From Anthostomella pinea (taxonomy: Eukaryota > Ascomycota > Sordariomycetes > Xylariales > Xylariaceae): 64,000 bases of DNA. The DNA is taken from NCBI GenBank assembly GCA_963556695.1, contig CAUWAG010000011.1, positions 186,001 through 250,000 of the forward strand, written 5' to 3'. Position 1 is the stretch's first letter, and each line of letters begins with the position of its first letter. A model generated the notes under the pieces. It did not search any database. It saw only the letters and a list, made by a program, of their open reading frames with translations, and was not told the origin of the DNA. This document shows, in pieces, positions 1-12,311 of this stretch. A program made the translations under genes and the position numbers.

Positions 1-3000
1 CTATCGAATCCCTGGTCCTTGTCCAACACCAGGCCAGCAAAGTACTATGCAAATTCTTATGTCGAGTAGGCAGATGTGTGTGTCCCGCCTTTCTTCGTCC
101 ACCACGCCGTGTCGGGTAGTGTCGTGCCCGAGACATGTACTAGACATGGAAAATAGTCTGAGTCTCTGGCTGGTTGTCGTGGTTGTGATTCAAAGCAAAT
201 GATTCCAATTGGAATGAGGGTGTCTTGACCTAGGCTGCTTATTTGATAAATTGGTCGCCTGAGTTGATGCTCTTCTGATGGCTGGTGGTGACCCCGTCAA
301 ATATAGCGCACGATGGTTGTACGTGACGGGTATTGATGGTGATGTGTGTGGTGAAACTCTGTGCTAGGGAAGCCAACTCTCGTCGGCAGACTGAGGAAAG
401 CGAAGAAGAAGCGTGGCAATATAGTCGTCTCGCGGCGAAACGAAACGTCGCCTGGTAAATCGATACCCAGTTTATGAATAGGATGCATTATAACACAGGC
501 AGAAAACGTTCCTTTCTCCCACGAGACAGGGCGACAATGGGACAGCGCTGAAGGTGATAGCGATGCTACTGTTATTAATAAGGGGCGTTTGACGGTGGGC
601 ACCTCTAACCCACGTCGTGCCGTGGTGAATGAAGTAGTAAGTAGAAAGCCATATTATCTTTTAACTCGAGCTGCCACAAGTCGCCATTCTTGTCCATGTC
701 TTCCCTCAGTTCGACTCATCTCAGTTCAGCTCGACGGACGGGCGGACGGGCGGACAGACACACCATTGCCGGCCGTCTCTTGCAACACCCCGGGCTGGTT
801 GCGACCATCCTTGCCTCCCCGGATCCACGTGCGATTGGATCTGCCCGAGCCTCGGTCGACGGTCGGGAAGCCAGGCTGCCACCCAGCTGGGGCTACGGTC
901 AGCGTCTGCAGACACGAGAAAGATGATTATCTAGCTACACTGAACCCTCATATGTTTCCGTACACCACCCGTCCAGCAACATAATGCGCACGGGGCCTTG
1001 TGAGGGCTGAGTGTACACGCTTGCAGTAGTGTTGGTGGTGGCCGTGCTATTTCGGTGGTGATGGAAGAAGAGGACCATAATGACCGCCTTGCCATGAGGC
1101 GACTGGCTGTACTCCTCACCCATCACTCGTTACTTTGCTGAAATTTGACGCTGGGTTATTGAATTGGCTATAGGCGTGGCTATGGCTGTGTGTTGACTGG
1201 ATCCGGCTCGCACCTCTCGAGGATGGGAGTGCTGCTAGGGCACAGGCACATACCGTGCGATGGACGAATCGGTATACAGATGAATCGATATATGGACATC
1301 TACATGAACGGACGAACTAGTGAATGGTGTCTAGGATGGCAGTGACCAAGAAGTGCCCTCTCGTCTTTGCGTTCTATATCGAAATGTATCCTCTCGTACT
1401 TACGCATGTCTATCGGCAAAGGCAAGAACACCGAGAGCGCCCCAGGGTAGCCGGCGCGAGATGCCTGCCCACACGAGGGAAGCATGAGCCGTAAAGAGCG
1501 CTTCTAGAAGTAACACGAAGGGTCGGTCCGTCCGTCGGTTGATCGATTCATGAATAGATCGCTCAGGTTGCGCGTAGCCTTTTGAAAACTCCCTGTACTC
1601 GAAGCAGTAAACCTGGCAGGCGAGCGGCCGAAGCCCCTGAACAGCAGCCCTATCCCGCCACACAAGGCAGAAATCAAGGCACCAAACGAACCGACCCGTC
1701 CCTCCCCCCGGTCTACTCTTCTGATGTCGAGACGACGCTCCTGCGCTCGCTTCTCGCCTGCAGAACGCCCGTTGCGCCGCTTTGGGATCGCTTGGCGCAG
1801 CCCAGCCACCCGCTGTCATGCTGTGTCGAGTATAGGCCCGAGCAAGACGGTCGGCATTACGTCTGCTACACTGTTCAAGAGAGAGGAGAGGAAAAAGACT
1901 AGCTACCGTAGAGAGAAGGGCACAGCATAACGGCAGACTCCGTTTGAATAAGCTGCTGGAGGGAGTTGGATCTTGTTGTTCGTCTATATAGTCGTTCCCG
2001 TACTCGTCAATCTAATGTAAACCACGCTTATCACCACGCTCAACTGACAACATACATATCTATCTGAATCCTTCCTATCGCGGCCGGCACCAGCGGTTCT
2101 TACTCGCGCCGGAGCAAAATAGCAGTGCATGTCACACCACCCGCCATCACCCCAGTCCAGTCGCAGCGACATCCAGTGGCGGATGCACTAGATGCAGGGG
2201 CCGAGGTTCTCCCTTAAGAACAGCAAATGCCTTGGGTGCAAGTGGAGGTATGGCGGCGAGCGTCGGACAAGATAACTCGGAGGAGGATTGATTGGCAGCC
2301 GAGAAGACGGAAAGTTGAATGGCTCGGGAAGCGTGCACGACGGGGATGGGGAGAGGCAGCACCGCCGCTATCACCGCCCTCCTCGCCACCTTCTTGCCGC
2401 AGCCAACCCAAGCCACACTCACCTTCAAGGAAAACCTGCAGCTAGCGTACCATCCACCTGGGAGTAAAGGATAGTCGAGTACGCATTCGGGGTACGTCTC
2501 TTCGCCTAAATGTTGGGTACCATACGTCTCGTCCTATTACGACTGGACTCCATCAGAGGTTCGCTTCGCGTCGTCTCAATCAGAAGTGCGCCTCGGGTCG
2601 ACAAGAGATGAGCCTCGTCTTGATGAGGAATGCGCCAACGAAAACGAAAAGCAGACACTAAGTGAAGCAAAAGAGAAGAGAGAAAAATGAGGAAAAGAGG
2701 AAAAGAGGAGAAAAGGAGAGAAGAAGGAGAAGAATAATCATTCACTGCCAGAGTCACTGATAGAAAACGAGACGTAAACATTAAAGTAGACATGACATAC
2801 GTAAGTTGATTCGACTACTAACGAGATAATCATCGCATCACCACAACACCATAAACGAACGCCAATGCGTCCAATAACTACCAAGCCAGACCGCACGTAG
2901 CAATCATCGTACACCATACACCAATAAGCATACATACATGCAGTAAGGCCTCTGTAGCTGGCCACTCGATGCCGACTGTCCCGGCCATGTCAACCAGTCA

Positions 3001-4615
3001 TTATGCCCAACCATACCAGCAGCCTCGTACCAACAGAGATAACAAACACCCAGATCCTCAAGTTCGGACGTTGGTGACGAGCCTTTCTCCGCCCGCGTCC
3101 CTTGGGAGACGTCGTAAGTTATGTAGAACATAAGTATGGAATAGGTTGCTCGCATGCCGTAAGCAGTTCCTCGGCCTAGACTGCACGGCGTAGGTTAATA
3201 GCTGGTAGGTGGAGACGCTGTCAAGAGAAGCTTGTGCGGTGTTCGAAGCCCGGGTTTGTTTGCTAGTCTCAACGTCGACGCCATGGTCCAAGTTGAGGAA
3301 CCGGTGAATCATGTCTCACACCCCTTCTCAGCACCGTACCTAGACAATCAGAACAAAGCATGCCCCCACATCGAACACTGAGCAGCGTCTTCTCGATGTC
3401 CCACAGCTTCTCGCGCCAGATGGTCGCCCCTTCAAGGCACCCTTGTGTTCTATCGCCAGCTTGGTGATGACGACTATATAGGTTAGTCGTTCAGGTTTCG
3501 CAATTGGTGGTTGACGAGAGGGGCTTGCTCGGCTCGGCTGCGTACTATCGTCGGGCAGGCCATCTCTCGGCGAGGTAACGTCACTGCACTGCAAGTGCTT
3601 GGTGGCTTGGGCGGTATGTATCTATGGCGGACGAGGAAGGAGTTGCCGTTCAGAGGGTACGCGACCCGGCGGCGAAGCGAACAGCGTCAAGGTAATACAC
3701 AAAATGCTGGTCGTCCATCCGTGACGGTGGGACAGTCAGTCAGTCAGCAGATGGCAATTGTGATGGTTGGGAAGGCTTGTCTGGTCAGTGTGAGGGAGCT
3801 GGCCGTCCGAATCAGTCAGGGCTTTGGTCGTAGCAGGCGGGGTTTGGGGGCATCAAACATGAAGCTTGCAACCAGCATGGGAACAGGTTGAGGTATGTAT
3901 GGGTGGAGTTTGTGAGGGTCGACTACATCTCTGGCCCTATGGGCAGCATCTTTATGAAGTTGTCATGTCATACAGATGGTGTTGTAGAGACCGCTTTGCT
4001 TCGAGAGTGGCGTCTCTTGTTCGGCTCAACTCGCGGCGCTTACTTTGAATTTCATGTCGGCCTGCTCAGCGGCGACTTTGGCCTTTCAAGCAGGTCATCT
4101 CAACCTCTCGCCAGGAATAGAGCCTCGTAGCAGCCTGGTCGCTGGTGTCAAAATGTCTATGTTTGGGAAAGCAGAAGTATCGAGCTGCCTTGTCGACAGT
4201 CGGTTCTCGGCGTCGACGCTTGGTGGCAGTGGCGAAACAGCAATATTGCCGTCTTTTCGTTGCGCAGGACGTTTCGAGGAAGGTGTCGTCGAGCTCGAGC
4301 TAGGGTAGTCTCGGGCCCGGGAGAAGTCGTGATGTCGGAAAAGTAAAGGGCAGTAGACCGGGTTGCTTGCTCTTGATTTCCACCACACCTGGTATGTCTG
4401 CAACGCTGCGTCGGCCTGTCTGAGGCCACTGATTCTTCCCAGCTCGGAGGCGCAGTTCTCGTTGCGGAATCCATATCGACGACATCGTGACCAGTAGTCG
4501 GTCATAGACTCGTACCATGTTCAGCGACCTGGCTACTACACACAACTGCGCCGTCCTCCCATGGCGCTGCATCTCGAGGTACGCCGGATCCCCGACCTGC
4601 ACATGGAACCTACTG
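1..4615. other. Gene-poor GC-normal stretch, no supported gene
   Basis: Only short ORFs overlapping on both strands are present. None has a recognisable domain, a convincing start with introns, or a partner exon. A purine-rich run lies near 2670-2735. One minus-strand ORF (4095-4505, 136 residues, Ser/Pro-rich in the middle) has a protein-like composition but no family I recognise, so I do not call it as a gene. Confidence 0.5.
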
Positions 4616-4620
4616 CCTCT

Positions 4621-4712
4621 GCCTCTCCCTCTCCCTCTCCCTCTCCCTCTCCCTCTCCATCTCCCTCTCCCTCTCCCTCTCACTCTCACTCTCCCTCTCA
4701 CTCTCACTCTCC

Positions 4713-4752
<40 letters not shown>
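4621..4752. repeat. CTCTCC/CTCTCA hexanucleotide microsatellite
   Basis: About 130 bases of CTCTCC units change to CTCACT-type units towards the right end. In the plus frames it reads as Ser-Pro or Ser-His repeats, and on the minus strand as Arg-Gly or Arg-Val repeats. ORFs crossing it are therefore inflated by the repeat and are not evidence of genes. Confidence 0.9.
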
Positions 4753-5227
4753 TCCTCCCCTCTACCACTGCCAGTACTCAACAACACAGTCGCTAACCGC
4801 TTCTCCCAAAGCAGAAGTTTTATCGCCGAGACTTACCATAGAGCCTGACCCAGCCGCCTTCCGCTACGAGGTGCCCCTCGACCTCTTGTTCTCCATCTTC
4901 TCATTGTGGAACATGCCTCCCGCCTTTTCCACCAGCTTGCTATTAGCCGAGTCGTCCTTGTCCAAATACCTGTCCTCGTCGCCGCGGCGGCCCGAAGTAC
5001 CGGAAGATCCATATGACGAGTATTGTTGTTGCTGCGACCGCCGGCGGACTCTCTAGCACATCGGACGCACCACCAAGGCCACGGGAAGACCATACGAGAT
5101 ACCGACAGCCACGATCCACGCATGAACCGCATCCCTCCCACTCCTGCCGATTCCACCAGTATCTCTGAACCTCGTCAGAGAAGCCTACCGCGGTCGACTG
5201 CTGGACAGACTGGACGAGAATCGTGGC

Positions 5228-5500
5228 GTGTACTGTGCCCGCGGGTGTGCCATATTCAACAAAAGCCTGCTTATAGAGGCAGAAAAGAAGATAGGAGAGA
5301 AGGCCAAGGAAAAGGGAGCGCACAGCAACTTGGGTCCGACCATCAACATGCAGCGAGGCCCTCATGGCGACAGAGGTTTCGAGTCTGACCCTTTCCGTCG
5401 CTGGCCTGGGAGCCGCTGCTCTGAGCAGCGAAGGCAGTTGAGCGTTAGTCCCGATGGACCCCAGCGCCTTGAGCATTGGGCAACGTTCGGGTATGTATAA
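5228..5500 (+). pseudogene. Fragment of GH3 beta-glucosidase
   Basis: The frame carries the GH3 N-terminal-domain block IFNKSLLIEAEKKIGEKAKE, then KGAHSNLGPTINMQRGP and RGFES, matching the family pattern (CGT..F...LL.EAGK..GEEAKAKGAH..LGPT.NMQRSP.GGRGFES). In a working enzyme this region lines the sugar-binding site of a secreted cellobiose or aryl-glucoside hydrolase. After RGFES the next conserved block (AGLGAAAL) is found in the neighbouring frame near 5405-5430, so there is a frameshift and the acidic bases coding SFGEDP are partly lost. No further GH3 sequence was found on either side. This is about 90 codons of an enzyme normally 700-870 residues long. The identification rests on motif recall, not a search. 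Confidence 0.72.
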
Positions 5501-5896
5501 ATACCTAGCACGTGAAGACGCCACCGGCAGGTCAATACCGAATCTATGGTCGAGACAGTCTCCCAAGACTGATTGAAACTGGTTCAAAGCTCAGCTCATA
5601 AGATAGCAAGATAATCCCAGACGAGGACAGCAGCTGCTAGGCGGCTCCTATCGATTTGGTCCACCACCCAGTACCGAATAGGCGCCCGGGCGGATGAGGA
5701 ATACTGGCCGTTGGGCAACAGCTCGCCGTTTGCAAGACCGTGGTTCGCTTGAGCTCTTTGGCGAGCCGGGGCCTGTTAGCAAGCAGTAACGTTAGGCCAT
5801 TTTGTCTTGCGACCCAAGGCGAAATGCGCTGGTGTCCCTGCTGAAGACTAGGTCATATCCCTAGCCTTGTCGCTCAGGAATCTCGGTGGTCTCAGG
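5501..5896. other. No gene seen
   Basis: Short spacer between the GH3 fragment and the minus-strand hypothetical gene. I see nothing recognisable in it. Confidence 0.5.
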
Positions 5897-6828
5897 CTAC
5901 TCTTGGGACTCTCGCTGCTGCGGATGTCCTCGACCCGGTTTCTGAGTCGCGGACGGCGGTTGTTCTTGCCCCACCAGCCCCCTTCTCTTGGTGTTGCTGC
6001 TGTAAACGTTCGATAGCGGCCGATTGCCAAGATGCTCCAAGGATTTCCAACGCGCTTTCGACTGGGCGTGCGGGTTCGGAGTCGGGATGGGGATTTCTGG
6101 CTTAGGACTTCGAGATCTTGACGGCCCCGACTTGTCCTTCTCTATCCTCTGGACCAGTCGTCGGAGTGCCGGAAGGAATGTCTCGTCGGCCGCAACAGTA
6201 GAAACAGTAGCCATCGACTTGGTTCGCTGCTTATCCTTGCACTTAGAAGGTTGTGGAAGGGGGGAACAAGTGGGCCAAGGGCTTCCTGCGTAAGTCTCCC
6301 GGTCTTCGGGAAACATTGGCATGCTACCGGTATTTGGGTCAAGGTCGGTTTCCAAGCGTGACGGCTGGCTATGCGACGAGAGCATATCCTCGTCTGCCCC
6401 GGCTATGCTGTGACCTGTCCCGACGACTGCTTCGTGGACTGGCGAGCTCTCTTTCTCTGGCAAGTACCCGTTGGTAGGCAGACGAGGAGGAGGCCCCAGC
6501 TATACTGTCCCGACAGCTGCCCCGGGGACTAGCTCTCTCTCCCCCTCTGGCAATTCCCCCTCGGCATGCCCCTCCTCGGAGTCCCGCTCGCTAGCCGAGG
6601 ACTCGAGACGCACTAGCATTGCAGCCGGGTCATGCGTCGGGTTCATGAGGCTCCTCGTTCTCCGCGGCGTCTAGCTCCGTCCCACCGACCGTTTCCGAGG
6701 AGTGCCGTTGCACCTCTTCTATGAGCCCAACGATGCGAGAGTTGGACGGCTCGCATGTGCGCAGCCTTGGCTGCTTTCTTCGCCTTCTTGAGAGCCTTGC
6801 CCGCGCGGGCGCGAGCCATCCGGTCCAT
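5897..6828 (-). pseudogene. Hypothetical Lys/Ala-rich then Ser/Pro-rich protein, broken
   Basis: An ATG at 6828 opens a basic Ala/Lys-rich segment (ARARAGKALKKAKKAAKAAH). A second frame, with an ATG at 6646, runs to 5897 as an acidic and then Ser/Pro-rich protein, interrupted only by TAG at 6502-6500. It holds two related segments (LPEGERELVPGAAVGT and LPEKESSPVHEAVVGT), so part of it is an old internal duplication. Its later part includes PALRRLVQRIEKDKSG. The two frames need a shift or an intron between about 6650 and 6760 to join. I recognise no domain. It could be a disordered nuclear protein, but that is a guess from composition. Confidence 0.35.
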
Positions 6829-8032
6829 GGTGGTGGGGATTGGGTGTTTGAAGATTGTCGGGTTGTGAGAGGCGGAGATGGCGGTGGTTTGGCGGGCGGT
6901 TTGGTGGGCGATTAAGCAAGTGTTCAGGGGAAGTGGTGGCAGATTGATCGTCGCAGGGTCAAAATATGGAGTGGGTGTGCCTGCCTGTGACCGCGGAAGA
7001 AAGGAGAAGGGGCGATATACATACTCTCGTGAAAGAGAACAGGAAGCAGGAAGCATGAAGCAGGCGACCTGCAGAAGGTAAGGGCCTCGATAAAGACCTG
7101 GACTGTCCATTCATGCCTGTCCATGCCCATCAAGCTCATCAGGATAGCACGCCGCTGACAGGCGCGGAAGAATTCAATAGGAAGTGAATAGGAAACGGGA
7201 GCTCGCTCCCAATAGATGGCTGCAAATTATGATAACCGACGCCATACAGAGCTGCCAGAACGGCCAGCTTGGAGCACTCGACCTGATCCTGCGGTTCCGC
7301 CTCCAGCATGCGCTCGGTCAACGCATCATTAATAGCTGATCCAGTTTCTTCCGCGCGCGCGTCTCCCGGACCGTGCGCACAACGAGACCAAGCTACCTGC
7401 GTGGGTGCGTGCGTCGTAGCCTTCTGGTGTGCCCGGCTTGGTCAGCTGCGTGTCGAGATCACCAATTCGAAACGGGACGCCCGAGTCGGGGAGGGAGGGA
7501 CATGTGACCGCGTAAGAAGAGCATGGTGATGCCGGGCCCAGACGTCGGCATGCTAGCCTGACGAGTAGATACAGATTGGAGAATGCGGTCAGATAGACAG
7601 AACGAGACGTTGTAGGTATTGCGACGAGAGGGTTTGCCGTCCCCTCAGCACCCCACACCTCAGCACTTCATACGTCGCCATGATGGCCAATGGTGACAAC
7701 CAGGGCCCAGATATCGGCCGTCGGGCTCGGTGTGTCTATTCGGGCATGGTCTCTAAGGCAAGCAATGTCCCTCGGCGTGCCGCTGCTCTTGACGGCGTCA
7801 CCGACTAGCGACGGGTAGATATAGATTAAAAGACCGAAGTAAGATAAAAACAGACAAACATTGCATGTATTATTATGTCGAGAGAATTTGCTGTCTGTCC
7901 CCTCGCAGCAGCAGCAGTAGCAGGAGCTTATAGGTCGCCAGAGCCGTGAGGGCAGGTGGTCGACGTACGAGACGTATTGCTGGCTAGTGGCTGCCAGAGA
8001 AGGGAGGGAAGTAAAAATTAAGAAAAACTAGA
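6829..8032. other. No gene supported
   Basis: Short ORFs on both strands have no family signature. Bases 7835-8030 include a short AT-richer patch next to the last exon of the kinase-like pseudogene. A GTAAGT donor on the minus strand near 8043 suggests that this gene once continued into the patch. Confidence 0.45.
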
Positions 8033-8863
8033 CTAACTTACAACAAAGGTCAATGATAGAGGCACTTTGTTAACCGTGTTGCGCGAGTTGATGTCGTTGT
8101 GGACGGGGTTGTGGCGAGTGTGGGTGTACTTGAGGGCGGCGGCGACGTTGGAAAGGATGCGTGCGATGGCGTTGTGGTCGAGCGATGAGGTTTGTGGTGG
8201 CATGACATGTGTGCGAGTTCGTGACCGAGCTGGCGGTCTACGTAGATGGCGTAGATACACAAATCGGCGCCGGCCAGGCGGACGATTAAGGGGGTGGGAG
8301 TACGACAGACGCAGTGGGTGCAGAGCAGGTCTTGTATGCCCCTGGTTACCATACAATCCGCCAACATGGCAGAAGTAACGAGAGCCCCTTCTCGAGGATC
8401 CTATAGTACTTACATGGTCCAGTTCCCTAATACTTAAAGCAGGTATAGCCCGTGTCCTCGCCGTCGAAGCCGCCGATATGCTGCAGTAACTTGAGGCTTC
8501 ATCATCGTCTGTCACGCCGGCCGGCAGAAGCAAGGACTCGACCAGGACATCCCGACTGGTATCACCCCCAGGCAGGGTCAGGACGGCGGCGAAGACCTCG
8601 GCCGAGCCGGTGGCCGCTAGCTGTTCCCGTAGCGCGAGAACTTGAGGTGCCACTGGTGTCTCCTCCGTGGCATAGGGTGCAAGTCGCAACTGGCGGCCTT
8701 GATCCGTTTGGTGCGCGGCTCGTCCATCTCTGTCGTCGCGGACGGCTTTTTTCGTTTGCCTGAAGAAAGGACTCCGCCGTCGGGCCCGTCGTCTACGACG
8801 TCGAAGTTGCTGGCGAAAAATAGGGGCAGCGCATGATTTCCTTGTCGTCGCATGGGATTCCAT
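8033..8863 (-). pseudogene. Degenerate protein-kinase-like gene
   Basis: The minus strand has a catalytic-loop-like motif, ALKYTHTRHNPVHNDINSRN (8145-8080), resembling the HxD-x4-N loop of eukaryotic protein kinases (here HNDINSRN). Upstream, IRELDHV ends at a GTAAGT donor near 8413. After an AG near 8343 the neighbouring frame reads GIQDLLCTHCV and then IVRLAGADLCIYAIYVDRQLG, which resembles the N-lobe to hinge of fungal kinase-like proteins. A one-base shift near 8205 is needed to reach the catalytic loop, and a second GTAAGT donor follows at about 8043. No clear glycine loop or DFG motif is visible. The gene has at least two exons, a frameshift and a missing C-lobe, so I call it a pseudogene. 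Confidence 0.45.
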
Positions 8864-10080
8864 ACTGGCCGTTTGCTACGCGGGCGGTGCTCCTGAATTT
8901 ATTGCCGTCACTGTCATGGCTGTCTCTGGTGTCGATGCTGCTGGTGCTACTGATGCTGACGGTAGCACTGTTGCTGATGATAAATTACCCGGCTCATCGT
9001 CATGCTGTGAGCGCAGCTCCAGCTGGTATTGTAAACTGTTCCGTAGTATTGCAACTAGCATCATAGATAAAGGCAAAGTCGATGCCGCCAGGGGCTGTAA
9101 CATGCATGCTCCAGTTGGTCCTGATGAAGCACGTGACCGTCGATGCGATAGTCACGCAGTTATGGGATGCCAGCGATACAAGTCTGTGGCCTCATCTCCG
9201 TCTTTAGGAGGAGCCCAGGTGCGACTGCTGGTGCTCGACTCATGCCAGACTCGGTCTCGTCCACTTCTTCGAGAGAATCCCTCGAACGTTCGTCATGAAC
9301 AGATCCAAGGGCAAACGCTGGGTCGGTCGGTCCGGGATGTAGCTAGCTTAGATAACACTTCGTAAGCGCTCATCGTGCGCAGAACCTGCAGTGAACGGCT
9401 GTGTCGAGTTCCTAGATTGGCACTGTCATGCTTCCACTCTGCTTCTCGGGCTCAATTTCAAGCTTGCCGACAGGCTGCTCTATCGTCGTGGGCGGTACTG
9501 ATACCAGTTCAAATGACGATATGACAATGTTATTATGGCAATTATGGACTGGGGTAGCCATTGGATATCATGAAGTACGAGATATCAACATACATCAGGT
9601 GATGTTAGACACGAGAAGATGGTTCTCACGCTATTGCCATTACATGCTCCAGTGCGTGAAAGGTGGCCTGCATGCCTGTATGTCTTAAAGTGAAGTACAA
9701 GCCGAGAATCTGCTTATTGGCGTGGAAGAACGCTCGTGCTTAGCCTCGACTGAATCTCCAAGCCCATGTCTGTCAACCGTCCACCATCCACCATCCGCTG
9801 TAGACACACCAATGGAACGACGACGACGGCATCGCCGCATCAACCCACTACCCTATTCGATCCTGCTTTCAGCTACAGAAGCAGCCCTCGGTCTCACCAA
9901 TCAGCCAGTCACCCATCATACCCTCGCCCATTCCAACCAAAACCCTCACGCCTCGTCATCTCCTTTACCCCAAGACTCAGCTCTTGGCACGGCTTCTCGC
10001 ATCGCCGGAACAGCCACCACGGACTGGGAGTTGGAGTCGGAGTTGGAGTTGACCATGGACCTGACCATGAACCTGAGCCT
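8864..10080. other. No gene supported
   Basis: Several overlapping ORFs of 60-150 codons lie here. They are rich in Ala, Ser and Thr and have no recognisable motif. The minus-strand ORF 9103-8876 could be a 5' extension of the kinase-like pseudogene, but this cannot be shown. Confidence 0.4.
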
Positions 10081-10129
10081 GGACATGGATATGGACATGG
10101 ACATGGACATGGACATGGACATGGACATG
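10081..10129. repeat. GACATG hexanucleotide microsatellite
   Basis: About eight near-perfect GACATG units. In the plus frames they read as Met-Asp, Gly-His or Thr-Trp repeats. A less regular GGAGTT/GGAGTC stretch precedes it (10020-10050). Confidence 0.9.
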
Positions 10130-10337
10130 TAGCAAGCCAGCATTCCGGGTGGCATTGCCCCGTCCAAGTACAAGATGGCTGCCCCCGTTTTCATCCAGCT
10201 CGTCCGTCAACCACTACAACACCACCACCACCCGGCTCTAGCCCTCATGCAGTTCTACTCTGACGTTGCCGAACTCGCGGGCCAGTGCGATACCCAGAGT
10301 AGTCGTGCCGATCCTTGCACGAGCGAAAGGAGGAGGT

Positions 10338-10733
10338 TCAACACCGTCTCCGGTCGGCGCTGAAACAGGAGGTCTCCCTCGTCACTGGCCGCCCCTGTTT
10401 CTTGTAACCTGTTCCCCCACTGCGAACAGGTTCCTGCTTTGCCCAACTTCCAACGGCTGCCATCGTCCTGGAATGGCGTTGGATTGTGACCAAACCGCTG
10501 GGAATCTTGGCCGCCTGCTCGCGCTCGGAATCACTGTTGCCATAGTCTCTGCCGACCGGGGTGCCATCTTCCTTCCAGAACGGGCCGTCATGGGCGTGGA
10601 TATCAGTCTGAACGACCTCGGGGCCCGACACGATGGTGAACTGGATCATCAGGACCTTGCGCTTCTACTTCTTGTCCTTGCCCCTGCGCTTCTTGGCCTG
10701 GCCGGAGGGGGCGTCGGGTGCCTGGCTCGTAGA
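10338..10733 (-). pseudogene. Hypothetical protein fragment with basic cluster
   Basis: The frame reads a basic, nuclear-localisation-like cluster (SGQAKKRRGKDKK, TAG at 10667-10665, KRKV), followed by a compact segment (MIQFTIVSGPEVVQTDIHAH, then DGPFWKEDGTPVGRDYGNSD). The TAG would be explained by a CAG-to-TAG change. An acceptor-like site lies just upstream, so the first exon may be missing. I do not recognise the family. Confidence 0.3.
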
Positions 10734-11538
10734 TACCAGTTAGTCAATGGACTGAGGAAAAAGCCGGAGAAAGAGGAGGCTGTCCGAAGCCCGTGATACG
10801 TTTGTCGAACGACTCTCGACGCAGCCAGTTGTTGAGATGATGACCTCCTTTACTTCGAACCCACCGGCATCTGTAGTTGTGTGGATCCAGCTGGTTCTAG
10901 CTGTCAGGTGTCTTGTCGGTTGGGCCGGATTGTTGCCCAAGGGACAAGGTACCGTTTGCACTGTATCTAGTACTTAAGTGACCTTTCGGATGGGACACGC
11001 TCCCATCCTTCTAGACAGCAAGCAGAACATCCAGAATACTAGTCATCGTAACATGGTATTCTGGGCCCCTGCCAGAAGGCACAGTTGTAGCATTAATATG
11101 CATCACTGCTGCTGCCTTTGACCGATACTTCCTTTTTTAACCAAGCTCCAATCTCCATCCACCACGATTTCTAGCGACAGCGACAGCGACAGCAACAGCG
11201 CCAGCGACAAGGTGGAAGGAATTCCCGACAGTCCACAGAGCCCAGTCGTCCAACTTCCCTCGGGTGGGCATGATACCCGACCCAGCGCTCGCGGCTGATG
11301 TGGATGATGACGAGCACACTTTGAGGTAGGTCAGGGACGACGGTGTTACGGTTGAGAACTGAAGATCGAGGCGAGGCGATGTGGATGATGGATTCATACG
11401 TAAGCGCAAAAAGATACGATGCATCCCTCGCCGTGGCCTGGAAGGCAAGAGAGAGTAGAGACGCAGCCAATTCGAAGAGCTGCAGACATCCTTCAAAGCA
11501 CGTCGGCACCCAGTTTGACGCGGGCCTGAACGCTGTGC
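10734..11538. other. No gene supported
   Basis: Only overlapping short ORFs are present, with no recognisable motif. Confidence 0.4.
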
Positions 11539-12027
11539 TTGATATCCGAGCCTAAGACCTGCTCTCCGCGTCGTAGAGAGCACCCACCCAATTCCAACCT
11601 CGGCTCCATCTCCAGGTCCATGCCCAAGTCCATCTCCAGGTCCAACTCCGGCTCCGGTTCCGGGTCCAGCACCAGACCCAGCTCCAGCTTCATCGGCAGC
11701 GGCGCTGGCGACGGTCAAGGTCAGTCAGTTCCAAAGCCCAAAAGCCGTGCCCACCAAGTTCGTCAGTGCGCTACAACTTCGGGTATATATCAAACATCGC
11801 TGCGCGGCTCGAACTGCGACACTTAGAACACCGTCCCCGGACAGTTCATGCAACCTGGATTCGCCCCGTATCAGCAAGTAGGAAACTTTGCCGGTTCTCC
11901 CCAGCCAATCTTTCCCCAGCAGGCCATTCCTGGGCAAGTCATTTTTCCTCGGCAGGCGGCTCCAATTCAGGCGATTCTCGCCCCTTGGGTATCTTGCGGC
12001 CTTATCAAAGCGCTTTCTCTATGCTAG
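11539..12027 (+). pseudogene. Low-complexity Ser/Gly then Pro/Gln-rich protein, one stop
   Basis: The frame starts at an ATG, passes through a Ser-Gly-Pro repeat region (11590-11690) and meets TAG at 11824-11826. It continues in frame for 66 codons of Pro/Gln-rich sequence (NTVPGQFMQPGFAPYQQVGN, then PQPIFPQQAIPGQVIF). The composition on both sides of the stop looks like one disordered protein, and CAG-to-TAG would explain it. No domain can be named. It could instead be an exon whose neighbours are lost. Confidence 0.33.
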
Positions 12028-12311
12028 GAAGACGAGTCGCATACCGGGCGGCAGGCCTTGTGGGTGTAGTCGCAAGCTACACACTTGGTGGTGCCGTTCT
12101 CCTAGGCTGCCCGGGCGCGGGATACTAGAAGGGGAGATACTCGTTGGTCCGCGGAATGTTTTGATGCAGCACAGATGTTTATGTCCGTCGGCCAATCCCC
12201 TATGGTAGGGTGTTATGCCCCATGGTATATCCTGTATACGGTGTTCTAACAGTCTAAATGTATTCTCTGTTATGTCCGTGGCCCCCGCTCCCCCCGAAAG
12301 CCGTGTCATGA

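Noticed and set aside
4517..5056. A 179-codon ORF through the CTCTCC repeat, and its antisense partner
   Set aside because: Length comes from a microsatellite open in all frames; the rest has no motif.
11137..11718. A 193-codon minus-strand Gly/Ala-rich ORF
   Set aside because: It is the antisense of a Ser/Pro-coding repeat and its unique part has no recognisable sequence.
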